A program made the position numbers and the translations under genes. A DNA stretch of 64,000 nucleotides from Symbiodinium kawagutii. Lineage: Eukaryota > Sar > Dinophyceae > Suessiales > Symbiodiniaceae. The notes beneath the pieces were generated by a model. It made no database searches, was not told where the DNA came from, and was given only the letters and a program-made list of their open reading frames with translations. The stretch lies in the NCBI GenBank assembly GCA_009767595.1, contig VSDK01007123.1, forward strand, positions 66,748-130,747. Direction: 5' to 3'. Positions 24,375 through 33,850 of the stretch are shown here, piece by piece (positions within the stretch are counted from its first letter, which is position 1; each line of letters starts with the position of its first letter).

Positions 24375-24485
24375 GGGTGTTTCTTAAAAAAGGGGTACCC
24401 CCAAAGTCACGGGTTCGTTACATTTTGTTACTATAAATGGTTCATAATGGTTCATAATGGATGATTTGATGTTCCCCTATTTTGC
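24375..24485. repeat. family A element touching an exon end
   Basis: The left arm is gggtgtttcttaaaaaaggggtacccccaaa. The right arm is reduced to gatgttcccctattttg. A short gaaccattat duplication (ggttcataat on the plus strand) lies inside. On the minus strand the preceding exon runs straight into this element. Confidence 0.75.
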
Positions 24486-24486
24486 A

Positions 24487-24664
24487 CCCATGTGTACGTG
24501 CCCGACTCTGGCTGGACTCGAAGCTCACAAATGCAAGACTTCTCCAACGGTGCCTCGGTGATCCCCTGATCAGTGACCACCACGTGGCCATCGTACAAAC
24601 CGTCACAAAGATCTGCGGGAAGCACATCCTGCCACAAACTCAGAAGTAGCAATCCTGGAGGTAC
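24487..24664 (-). CDS. probable exon, unknown protein
   Basis: Among the best host exons. On the minus strand a CCCCAG acceptor at 24665-24670 is followed by an open frame of about 59 codons containing LCDGLYDGHVVVTDQGITEA and mostly natural codon choice. It ends in acatgggtg, where a family A element begins, so the donor lies at or next to the element edge. With the exons at 26.2 and 26.6 kb it may form one minus-strand gene. No domain is recognised. Confidence 0.62.
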
Positions 24665-26007
24665 CTGGGGATGGATGTCACCAGAAAAACACATCAATAA
24701 CCAGGTGATTCTGGTGATTATTACCTTTGATTACTACTTGCACTAAACATGCTTTAATATTATATAATTGATAACGATGATACACAAACAATATTCAACA
24801 ACTCAAAAGTTACGGTGATGCTATTGGTCAATATGAACTTATCTATGACTACGTAGTCATAAAACAAATAATCAATGACAAATAACCCCAGAAGTACCCG
24901 CAATGATAACTACTGGGTGCTTGGTAAGCCATGAAAGTAGTCCCAAATCACACCCTATGAAAGCTGATTGGCTGGCGGATTTCGGACTGCCTTCCTCCCC
25001 TCCCGAAAGGTTGGAGAGCCGATGAACAGGCAGTTTTGTCATAGGCACACAGCATTTCTTCGTGGCTGCAGTGACACGTGTTTTTTTAAGTGTTCTTTGC
25101 GTCACCTGTGCGATTTTTCAAAGAAGCAATAGATGGAGCCAAATAAATAAAGTCACAATTTCCTTCCATGACCATTTCGACTTCTCAAAACAATGTGGGG
25201 TCAGTGGCTGCATTGTGGTTTCACAGCAACATCGGCAAGCAACGTGACGGTCTCAGAAATTAAAGGATGGGAGATGGATGCGGTGTGACGTATTGACGTA
25301 TCATTTAAATTCCTAGCTATTTGATGCGAGAATGAAATAACTTTAGCCAGCTGATCACGATGATGGAAATCAACTATAAATTTGGTCACAGGTTGTATCT
25401 ACTGTATATGGTCTTGTCCGTACATGAGCCGTGTCTTTTTAGGCTTGTTTGAAGTGTGTATGGATGGACTTGGTACCTCTGCCCACGCCGATCCCACGGG
25501 CACTCGCTGAGTTCGATCTTTAGACATGTACAAACCGGGATTCGGATTCAGGATGCACAGAAAAGGATCACAAAGGAGCAGCTTCCAAAACCAAACTATA
25601 ACAACCATCAAAATACCCTCTTCTTGCCTATGCGAATGCAGAACTTTGCCTACACATAATACCTACGCAAACCTGGGCATCTCCCTTCCACCAATGAGGA
25701 TTTCCTATGTGGTCAAAAAGTTGTTCGCATTTTTTCAGATTTCATCATGTCCAACACAAAGCGTAGCTCAAATAATGTGCCCCCACCTTTATTGACAAAT
25801 TTTAATATGATGCATATCGAAGTGACTGTGGCTTTGATTCTGGTAATAGGCATGTCTTGATAGCAATGAGACAAGGCTACAACAGAAAATCGCAGTATTT
25901 GTGCTTGTGTGACATGTAAGATCTAGTATAAAATTGTGTGTATCTAGAAGGGTCAGTAAGTACCTATACCGGTGCATATATAGGCAATATCTGTTTTGTT
26001 GAAATAT

Positions 26008-26118
26008 GTGTGTTTCTCAAAATGGGTGTACCCCCAAATCATCCTTTCTGAATCATTTATAGTAGCAAACCAACATTAACCAACCGTTTTCGGGGTTCCC
26101 TACTTTAAGAAACCACCA
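26008..26118. repeat. family A element, copy adjoining an exon
   Basis: It has tgtttctcaaaatgggtgtacccccaaatcatcc, catttatagta, aaccaaccg and the right arm ccctactttaagaaaccacca. On the minus strand the exon at 26127-26281 ends within about 10 bp of it. Confidence 0.8.
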
Positions 26119-26126
26119 TGCGATCT

Positions 26127-26281
26127 TTCACAAACCTGTACCCTCTGCCAAGCCCCCCCCCTTGGAAGCCATGCCAGTTTGACTGAACCAAAGAGGCCCT
26201 GCCAAGTGTCAGGGACACCATCCGCGTCCGAATCCACCTGCGTCACATGACCAGCTGAGACTTGAGAAACTCGCTGAACTA
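26127..26281 (-). CDS. probable exon with thrombospondin type 3-like motif
   Basis: On the minus strand an acceptor-like gttagttcag is followed by an open frame with QVDSDADGVPDTWQGLFGSV. The DSDADGVPD part fits the Asp-rich, Gly-containing calcium-binding consensus of thrombospondin type 3 repeats. A single repeat is weak evidence, so an extracellular calcium-binding protein is only suggested. A run of eight C/G near the 3' end (26153-26160) could hide a sequencing slip. A family A element follows directly. Confidence 0.52.
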
Positions 26282-26479
26282 ACGAGCGCAAAGATGATGA
26301 TTAAAACATGGTTAAGTGATGTCAATTGATGGGTTAAACATGATTGATGGTGCTTGATCATTTTTAGTTAGCGGCCCCTGGATTGCCCCGGATAGACGGT
26401 CAAAGCCCATGATGGCTGACCCAACTGCAACCAAAGGATGATGTCCGCCCTGTCCATCTCAACCCAGCACCTGTTCCCG

Positions 26480-26700
26480 GCAACACCAGGCCTTGACCCA
26501 TTTCATGGTGGAGGAATTGTCCTCATATGCCTGCAGCACAAACAAATTCAAACGACTGTGACTGTACCATGGAGCTGGGACTAGGACAGAACTATGCGGG
26601 GCCTCCTCCAATGCAAAACCGTCAAAACGGAGGATGAACATCTGCGTATTGCTGGGATGTAGGGAAGGTACGCCTGTTTGTTGGAGGGCAACCAAGGGAA
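26480..26700 (-). CDS. probable exon, unknown protein
   Basis: The minus frame is open and natural, containing NTQMFILRFDGFALEEAPHS. It ends at a possible donor (gggaacag|gtgctg) just before an in-frame TGA at 26459. The same frame continues coding-like beyond that TGA, so either the TGA is intronic or this is the true end. It probably belongs with the next exon at 26.2 kb, 200 bp downstream. No domain is recognised. Confidence 0.52.
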
Positions 26701-27356
26701 CTGCAACACTTGTGAATGATCTTGACCAAGAAGGATACGAAATGATGGACTGATGGCAAACATTCTGTTCTCAACCAATATATTCATCGCTATTTTCTAA
26801 ACATTGATAAGATTCATCACTGCAAACCATTGCTAAAGACGATGAAGCAATGCGAACCATTGAGATAGGGATCTTACATGTGGGTGTGCCAGTAGTTTCT
26901 ACTGGGGCGATCTCATTCTCGTTGAGATGCGTGATCGCCACCTGTTGTCATATTCAACACAACCTCGCAATCTGTCTGTTTGAGAAATTTCTGTGACTAT
27001 CCAAAAAAACCAAGTCTGAGTTTCAACTTGACAAACCTTTCAAAACAAACTCACACTGTATCACTTTTCTCGGCTGAACCAAGCAAATAGTCAGGGCAAA
27101 TTGCATCTTTTCATCAGCAAAGGTTTGATTCTCTTAGTACGTGTGGCATACCAGTGAGCTTTCTACCAGCTGCTGTGCCACCAATTCAACACCATTGAAC
27201 CAGAGTGACCATGCTTCACGTACTTACCACGTCAACCATAGTTCCTTGGCAAAATGTGTGGATCGTCAATGCACCACCGGTTCTCCTAGGCTTGTGGTTG
27301 GTACAGCTATCCCCCGGAAATCAAGAGCTGTTAATTGACCAAGTCCATGAACCATC

Positions 27357-27860
27357 GAAAACATCAATCAGATTCATCACGATTCACCATCATCAGTACA
27401 CCATAATCAATATCCATCGCTACACCGTTACCATTAGCATCATTAACCATCATGTAACAATCATCACTATAATCACTTAGCCATCCACGTCAACATCAAT
27501 CATCCAGAGCCGTCATTTGTTTCTGGCATCAACCTTTATAAACCATCAATTAAACATGTTGAACGATCAATCAACCATCTATCAACAATAATCAATGAAC
27601 CAGGAGAAACCATTGGCCATCACATAACCATTGATCATCCGTACCCGTGACATCATTGAGCGTGAATCATTAGCGAAACTTTGTCAAAAACCATCACTCA
27701 ACCACTAACCATCACCTGACCATTCACATCTATCAACCTTAAGCACTAAGCATTGAAATATCACGTGACCAACTCACCACCATTAACCATCACCCAACCA
27801 ACACGAACCATTAACCATTCACATTATCAACCAGCACTGAACCACTGACCATCACCCGTG
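27357..27860. repeat. AACCATCA-type low-complexity block
   Basis: A long run of degenerate AACCATCA, CATCAATCA and CATTAACCATCA words without a strict period. It is non-coding. Similar blocks occur at 47.1, 58.0 and 63.8 kb. Confidence 0.7.
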
Positions 27861-28000
27861 GACCCCGTTACGCCTCGGAGCATCCCAAGCCGCGATCCTC
27901 GTCCAGCCACCTGAACGGGGCGATTTTTGAGAGGCTTAGAATGGGGAAGTGTTGGCTTAGCATGGAGTCGTAGGCGGTCGTAGGGGTTGATGGGTCGGTG
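27860..28000 (-). CDS. putative GC-rich exon
   Basis: A GC island directly after the low-complexity block. The minus frame is open and basic (HAKPTLPHSKPLKNRPVQVA). No domain or clear splice sites. Other frames are partly open. Confidence 0.28.
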
Positions 28001-28454
28001 TGATGGGTGGGTCATCATGGTGGTTAATGATGGCTATTCAAATGGTTCATATGCAGTGACGATTGTTGATTGGATGGTTAAGAATGGATGTCGGGTAAGA
28101 GTGATTGATAGTTGATGGTTGATACTGGTGTTTGATTGGTGTTCGACAAATAGTTGATGGTGCATGATGGTTAATGACTGCTTGCAGGGTTGATGATACT
28201 TAAGTAAGATGTGTCATTGACACCAGCCATATTCCAGTGGTTGATTGGTATGAGCAACATAAGACCTACAATCAACCCATGTCGAAATTCAAGTCCCAAC
28301 ACATACGTACCAAATTTACAAATGTAAACAAATGTAAACATGAAAATATACTTTCCACACTTGCCGGCCTTGTTTTCATCAAATAAACTCCTTTCATCAC
28401 TTTTCCACAATATAGGCTTTCCAAATTTACTTCCCGTGCCAGCACTATCCACCA

Positions 28455-28610
28455 TTGATATCACCTCCAAGCAGCGCCGTCTGCTCCGTTACTTCGTTCC
28501 CCCCTCCCAGCAGCGCGGCGACGTCGTGGTGGTGTCGAAGAGGAAGGACAAGGAGGAGGACTCTTGGATGGCACCAAGGCCATTGAGGTCCACCCTGGGC
28601 TGACTCTGGA
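28455..28610 (+). CDS. probable GC-rich exon, charged protein
   Basis: The plus frame reads RRLLRYFVPPSQQRGDVVVV and then a Lys/Asp/Glu-rich stretch, with nearly all codons ending in G or C. That is a realistic soluble protein. One minus frame is open too. No family is recognised. AT microsatellites follow immediately. Confidence 0.4.
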
Positions 28611-28619
28611 AATCCAAAT

Positions 28620-28905
28620 CTATATCTTTATATATATATATATATGTTTATGTATTTTCAAAAATATATGAATATATATGTGCATATAAATTCATATTTA
28701 TATATATAAGTAAACAAATATATGTAAATATATATATATATATACATATACTTATCTATTTATTGATATATGTATATCTATATAAATATACATATACTTG
28801 TGTATTTCTAAATCTTTTTAAATATAAATATATATGTATATATTAAAGTAAACTATTCAAGTAAACATATATATATATATATATATTTATTTAGCTATAA
28901 ATAAA
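28620..28905. repeat. TA-rich microsatellite block
   Basis: Nearly 300 bp of TATA and ATAT tracts with AAAT interruptions. Confidence 0.9.
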
Positions 28906-28990
28906 ATGTAATGATAATGGGTAATAATGGTTATAGAGGTAGATAATGGATAATATCATCATTATCATGGTTAATTGACAATGATCATAG

Positions 28991-29088
28991 CTGGTTGATG
29001 ATTTGAACCCCTATAAAGAAGATTTGTCAACCAACCATTTGTTAATCAATACTAGGGAAAATAAAACATGTTTCAAAACACCAACCAG
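28991..29088. repeat. family B element next to the retrotransposon
   Basis: A complete 98-bp copy from ctggttgatgatttgaaccc to aaaacaccaaccag, with the core gtcaaccaaccatttgtt and actagggaaaataaaacatg. It ends 24 bp before the retrotransposon. Confidence 0.8.
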
Positions 29089-29112
29089 TATACATATAAT
29101 AAATATATATTT

Positions 29113-29280
29113 GATCCCGCCACACTCACACTTCGCTCACTGACTTTTGGCCAGATGGAACTTGTCTGTCCCAGTTTGCTTATTGTTCGTTTGGCATCAC
29201 TTTGTGACATGCCAAAGGGGTTGGAAACAACATCGTCTCGATGCAGCTCTTTGAGCTTTGACTCCAACTCTTTGACTCCC
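29113..29280 (-). repeat. split direct repeat B, outer copy (B2)
   Basis: A 168-bp sequence identical by eye to 29397-29564. It forms the 3' end of the element in sense orientation. Confidence 0.92.
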
Positions 29281-29309
29281 TTGAAGGTGGCGGCTGGGGT
29301 GGTTGGAGG

Positions 29310-29396
29310 ACAAAGGAAACAGGGTCTTGAGATCAGACGGCCAAAGGATTGACCGAAGGTTAAAGGCTCACTCAATTCCCTGTAAACAGAACTTAT
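29310..29396 (-). repeat. split direct repeat A, internal copy (A2)
   Basis: An 87-bp sequence identical by eye to 35408-35494. It directly abuts B1. A 29-bp segment (29281-29309) separates it from B2 and has no partner elsewhere in the element. Confidence 0.92.
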
Positions 29397-29564
29397 GATC
29401 CCGCCACACTCACACTTCGCTCACTGACTTTTGGCCAGATGGAACTTGTCTGTCCCAGTTTGCTTATTGTTCGTTTGGCATCACTTTGTGACATGCCAAA
29501 GGGGTTGGAAACAACATCGTCTCGATGCAGCTCTTTGAGCTTTGACTCCAACTCTTTGACTCCC
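29397..29564 (-). repeat. split direct repeat B, inner copy (B1)
   Basis: A 168-bp copy lying 14 bp after the stop of the RT/methyltransferase ORF in sense orientation. Confidence 0.92.
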
Positions 29565-29578
29565 GTATCCCCACGCGC

Positions 29579-32500
29579 CTAGCGTAGGGCTCTGGCAACC
29601 AAGTCGCCAACGGTTGCAGCCAGAAGAAATGGATAAGGTTGAGCTCGCAGAGTCCAAAAGATCCCTTGATCATCACGTCCTGCCAAGCGGATGTGTGGAA
29701 GGTGAGTGCGAGAACACACGTTCTTGTTGGGGTTGCAGCATCGCTCCAATGAAGAAAAATCAATATGGTTGTGCAGGATTGAAGTGGGTTTCTGCCATGC
29801 CTCTCCAAATTGACAAAAATCTAAATGTACAAGTTGGGTACCGTGTTGATGGCGAAAACGTTGTAACATTGGAAGTTCCCACACCATACTACTTCGAGGA
29901 TTCTCCAGTGCGTAAGGTACTCCATGTTGCTCACAGCACTCCATGATACGCAATGTGAATAAAAACAGCTTGTTTCCAGTGTGTAGTTTGTGACGATCCG
30001 TTGAACTTAAACCAGGAAGTCCCCAAAGATGAGAAGAGTCTCTAAGAGGTCCAGGTCCCAAGCCATCGTGTTTTCGCGCTCTGGAAAAGGTAGTGCACGG
30101 CATTCCAAGCCAAATGAAGGAGATTCGTTTGCTACGTATCCACCCCAAAATTTTTGATTCAACCCAGTGTTGCAGCACATCATGATCATCATATAAGCAG
30201 ATATCTATAGGATAAGTAGGAATATGTCGTATATTCAAAGAGGAAGCAATACGCCCAGTGCCAGCAAAGATCTCCAAAGCAAACTTGTGAGGACGGTGCT
30301 TCTCAGAGAAAACGTTTTGGTGAAACGTCACATTCTGCGAGCAGCCACCTGGTTCTTGAAAACCTTCTCGAGGTTTCGGTGTGACCAGCGACAGTACGCC
30401 ATGACTCCTGGTGAGAGTTGGTTGAGAATCTGCTGTATTTTCCCTACCTTTCCATACCTCCTTACACTCTGATCTGTGGACCAACGGCCTCTGGCCTTCA
30501 CGGCCAGGTATTCTCTGGCCTTTGCATTGAGATCGTCGGATGCGCCTCCATGCCTGAGTTGATAGGGGTGGACTGAGCTCACCCCCATTTCCTGCGCCAC
30601 TTCTCCCACTATCTTGCGGAACTCCTCGCTGCTGAAGCTGAAGATCTTGCTGTTTGCTCGACTCAACATTTTCACATGCTTGTGTAGGACATCTCCTAAC
30701 CAAGTCCTCTCCACACTGTTGAGCAGCAACGTGTTGTCGAAGATGCCCACTTTGTCGGGACGAAGCTCGTCGTAATCTCGGACTATGACTCCATACCATC
30801 TGAACTGGGGCCCGGCCCCGGGAGCTGGGATGACCAAGTGTTTCTTCATCAGGTCTTGGCTCTCCCCCGGTCTCATGTATGTGTCGAAATCCAAGATGGC
30901 TTTGAGTGCATGCTCCTTTTTCCCTTGGGCGATCATCTTCATACACATGCCGTAGACGACGAGTTTGGGGAGTGGCACGCGGCTTTGAGGTGGCTGTTCC
31001 TTTCGCCATCCTCGTAGAGCCCTTCTGCTTCTGTGAAGTGTTCCCCTGAGTGTTCCATTGAATTATTCTATGCTTGCTAAGATTTTCTCTCCCTGATTCA
31101 TTGGGTGCCCTTCTAGATAGAGCACGTCCATATAGTCGGCTAGGTTTGCATCCGTGCTTGAAGCTGGTGGTTGCTCTAATCCGTGCTCCCGGCAGAAACT
31201 CAAGTAGCCTTGGTAGTGCTTTGTATACTGTGTCTCCACTGCTTGAGAAACGGAGCGCCTTTCCAGCATAGTCAGCTTGTTCTTCTTTGCCAAAGTCCCA
31301 GCTTCCGGATCCACTTGCGATCGACTCACAAGCATTCTCTTCGACGAGGCCTTCTCTTTCACCAATGGGTGCATAGGTTTCCCCTTGACCTTCTGCACTG
31401 TCTTCTTGACTTCCACTGGCGCTGGGCGAGTAAGCACCCTGCTGGGCTTCTTCTTTCCAAGTTTCTCCTTGATTGGATTCACTAGGCTCCTCTTGTCCTT
31501 TTTCTGGGCTGACACTGCTGGGCACGCCCTGGTAAGAGCCCGGACTGATTTGCCCACGAGAGGGGCCATCAGCTACATTCAGCTCCGAAGCCACCCATCG
31601 CAAACGGTATGAGAAGTTCCCAGCAAGACTAATAGCTGCTGCTTGTTGCATTATACGAAGCATACCATAGTTAGTTGCTCTACCCTTACATGAAGACATT
31701 GCCAATGCCATGTTGTCCACCAGGATCAAATGTTTCTTGTTGCGACTGCTCTGATTCCTTCCTAACCGTCTCAAAGCCAAGATTAAAGAGCGACCCTCTT
31801 TGAGCGTGATGTGTTCTGAGGTGTTTTGCCATCTTCCCATCAAGACAGTGTGCCAGTGCTTTGGGTTCATGATATGGTGAGGTACTTCAGGAAATCCTTC
31901 ATCAACTCGTACATAATCTTCAACATGATACGGCTGAGGTGTCTCACGAGCTGTGTCCCAATCCCACAACGGGTCCAGTCCTTGTGAGCGCTTTCGCGGC
32001 TGCCACTCATCAGGACTGAGATGTTTGAAGCGCCAACGTTCCTGCCACTGAGCTAGGGATTTCACTGCTGATTGTTCCATGTTCCGCTCACAAATGCCGT
32101 ACCCATAGGGGCTCGCATCTGTGCAATGAATAGTGCTACTCCAATCTCGCCGAAGATCTCCCACTAGTAAAGGAACCAGACCAATGAATATCTGTACTTC
32201 CCTCTTCTCCCCCAAGTTAAGGTGACGTGTGATGCCATTCTCGATGAAGTCATACAAATGTCTGAACACTGACATGCCAGCCCGGTTGAGAACACTGATG
32301 ACAATAGAGTGACCCACCAACTGTTGCACCAACTTAGGGGTAACCGCGTGATGAAGCAAGAATTCGAAGGCCAGAATACAATTCCAAGCTCTAGTAGGCG
32401 TAGGCTTAACCAAACCTTGACCACCATCAATGATCCCTCCTAAGGTCTGAAAATATTCATTGGACTCCTCATCTTCATGCAATGTGAATCCCATTCTTTC

Positions 32501-33766
32501 CAATTCTTGACGAATCAACTGCTTCCCATGGTCAGCCTCTCCCTTGCTCGTCGCCATGCAATGCACATTGTCGCAGTACGGCATGGCCAATGCACCAGCT
32601 CCTGAAATGGCCGGTGCTGGATGGCCATCTTTGATCAAGCGAGAGGAATCGGCCTTCAATGCCCGCATAGTTGCTTGTTCATGTAGTTGCTGAATAATAT
32701 AAAAGCTCCATGAGAATCCCATTGGTAGCACGTTTACACATGGAATATATGTACCTGAGAATTGACTGAGATCCAAATCCTCCCCAAAAACACGAACAGC
32801 TTCTTCAGCACTAATGTTTTGATGTAGGCAAAAGAATTGCTCTAGACCTTCCGGCATCTTGGCTGCATAAAAGCAGTCTTGAATATCACATCCGGCAGTG
32901 TACAATGTCTCCTGCGCTCCAAGCTCCAACTCAGTAACCGCAGCCAATGAACCCAACTGGGTGTACGGAGGTTCCCTGAACATCAAACTCACAGCACGGC
33001 AGTCGAGTATGAGCCTCTGTCTGGTCCTCACCTCACCTTCAACTACCTTTGGCTTCTTCGAGACAGAGAATGCACCAACTCTACCACGGCATGAAGATGT
33101 GAGGCTCAATATACCGCATTGATGAAGATGTTCAAGAAACTGCAAATACTTCTCACGTTGATAAAGGCTGGGGTCGTTGTATGTGTGTATGGAGCGTGCG
33201 TGTTCAGATAGAGCATTCCATGTAAGAGCATCAGCCAACATCCAATCCTCATACTCTCTAACCATAGTACCTAAAGGTTCCTCCAGCACCGTTCCTAAAT
33301 CTACTCCAGCCACCTTTCCTGAAGGAAGAGAGAGTTGGTTCAACTTCATTTGAACAACAACCCCCACGCCTGGCTCTGGCTCTGAATAGCCATCGCAGGC
33401 TGCCCGAAGCGCCTGTAGGGCTCCAAGGCGACATGCACCTGGAGGAGGAGGACCGAAACTGTTGATTCGATGGATGATCCCTCTGAGAGCGTTCTGCTTG
33501 GCCAAAGGGAGAGTTGCTATATCATCCACAGAGTCAACACGGCTATCCAATGCATCCCCAGTATAAAGCGAATTCAGAGAGATCACGGCCTTGTTGACTT
33601 GCTCGACAACAAAAGATCTCTTCTTCAAACGTTTCTTCACAGCGTGACTAACCGACTTCCTGGGTTCCCCCGGAGGATTCAACAACGGCAGAGGCAGAAG
33701 GTCTCTATCTCGGCCATCACCAGGTTTCGGCTCCTGAAAAATCGCACTGCGAATGCCTCGAGTCAT
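29579..33766 (-). CDS. RT - RNase H - C5 methyltransferase-like polyprotein
   Basis: The ORF is open from 33838 (1,419 codons) with its first ATG at 33764-33766. Residue numbers count from 33838. RT: motif A GCDIQDCFYAAKMP near 316-329 with Asp318, LPMGFSWSFY near 371-380, and active-site box YCDN at 421-424, where YxDD is usual. RNase H: TDASPYGYG (Asp574), ITLKEGRS (Glu681), LILVDNMA (Asp708) and WVASELNVADGPSR (Asp757). Residues about 760-1180 are low in structure because the recombinase ORF overlaps here. Methyltransferase: FAGTG at 1191-1195, GMPCTTFSRAR with Cys1248, LENPRSS with Glu1312, and a PYPFLLAATVGDLVA end. These match C5 methyltransferase motifs I, IV and VI in order, with ENP for the usual ENV. 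RT and RNase H drive reverse transcription; the methyltransferase may mark the element's DNA (inference). Confidence 0.88.
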   Translation of the reverse strand: MTRGIRSAIFQEPKPGDGRDRDLLPLPLLNPPGEPRKSVSHAVKKRLKKRSFVVEQVNKAVISLNSLYTGDALDSRVDSVDDIATLPLAKQNALRGIIHRINSFGPPPPGACRLGALQALRAACDGYSEPEPGVGVVVQMKLNQLSLPSGKVAGVDLGTVLEEPLGTMVREYEDWMLADALTWNALSEHARSIHTYNDPSLYQREKYLQFLEHLHQCGILSLTSSCRGRVGAFSVSKKPKVVEGEVRTRQRLILDCRAVSLMFREPPYTQLGSLAAVTELELGAQETLYTAGCDIQDCFYAAKMPEGLEQFFCLHQNISAEEAVRVFGEDLDLSQFSGTYIPCVNVLPMGFSWSFYIIQQLHEQATMRALKADSSRLIKDGHPAPAISGAGALAMPYCDNVHCMATSKGEADHGKQLIRQELERMGFTLHEDEESNEYFQTLGGIIDGGQGLVKPTPTRAWNCILAFEFLLHHAVTPKLVQQLVGHSIVISVLNRAGMSVFRHLYDFIENGITRHLNLGEKREVQIFIGLVPLLVGDLRRDWSSTIHCTDASPYGYGICERNMEQSAVKSLAQWQERWRFKHLSPDEWQPRKRSQGLDPLWDWDTARETPQPYHVEDYVRVDEGFPEVPHHIMNPKHWHTVLMGRWQNTSEHITLKEGRSLILALRRLGRNQSSRNKKHLILVDNMALAMSSCKGRATNYGMLRIMQQAAAISLAGNFSYRLRWVASELNVADGPSRGQISPGSYQGVPSSVSPEKGQEEPSESNQGETWKEEAQQGAYSPSASGSQEDSAEGQGETYAPIGEREGLVEENACESIASGSGSWDFGKEEQADYAGKALRFSSSGDTVYKALPRLLEFLPGARIRATTSFKHGCKPSRLYGRALSRRAPNESGRENLSKHRIIQWNTQGNTSQKQKGSTRMAKGTATSKPRATPQTRRLRHVYEDDRPREKGACTQSHLGFRHIHETGGEPRPDEETLGHPSSRGRAPVQMVWSHSPRLRRASSRQSGHLRQHVAAQQCGEDLVRRCPTQACENVESSKQQDLQLQQRGVPQDSGRSGAGNGGELSPPLSTQAWRRIRRSQCKGQRIPGREGQRPLVHRSECKEVWKGRENTADSQPTLTRSHGVLSLVTPKPREGFQEPGGCSQNVTFHQNVFSEKHRPHKFALEIFAGTGRIASSLNIRHIPTYPIDICLYDDHDVLQHWVESKILGWIRSKRISFIWLGMPCTTFSRARKHDGLGPGPLRDSSHLWGLPGLSSTDRHKLHTGNKLFLFTLRIMECCEQHGVPYALENPRSSMVWELPMLQRFRHQHGTQLVHLDFCQFGEAWQKPTSILHNHIDFSSLERCCNPNKNVCSRTHLPHIRLAGRDDQGIFWTLRAQPYPFLLAATVGDLVARALR
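30328..31569 (-). pseudogene. tyrosine recombinase ORF with one in-frame stop
   Basis: It is read in a different frame from the RT ORF and lies wholly inside it. It starts at the ATG at 31567-31569. The N-terminal part is basic, then resembles a core-binding region (TQYTKHYQGYLSFCREHGLE). The frame is cut by TAA at 31063-31065 and then continues open to 30328. The second part (216 codons from 30978) has the catalytic pattern: DTYMRPGES with Arg at about residue 36, YQLRHGGAS with Arg142, GRWST with Trp166 and VRRYGK with nucleophile Tyr175. This is the DIRS/Crypton-like form, where the usual His of HxxR is Tyr. The recombinase would join the circular cDNA to a target. With one nonsense codon this copy is probably inactive in trans, unless the stop is suppressed or is an assembly error. 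Confidence 0.85.
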
Positions 33767-33850
33767 GCAGCCCCACAAAAACGAAGGGCAAGGACTGAAA
33801 CAAAGCTGTGACTCCCACCAGTCCAAAATAGAAGCCACCTAGCAGCGTAG

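Noticed and set aside
29579..30300. Dam-like adenine methyltransferase as in typical DIRS elements
   Set aside because: No DPPY-type motif is visible, whereas PCTTFS and LENP motifs of the C5 type are present in order.
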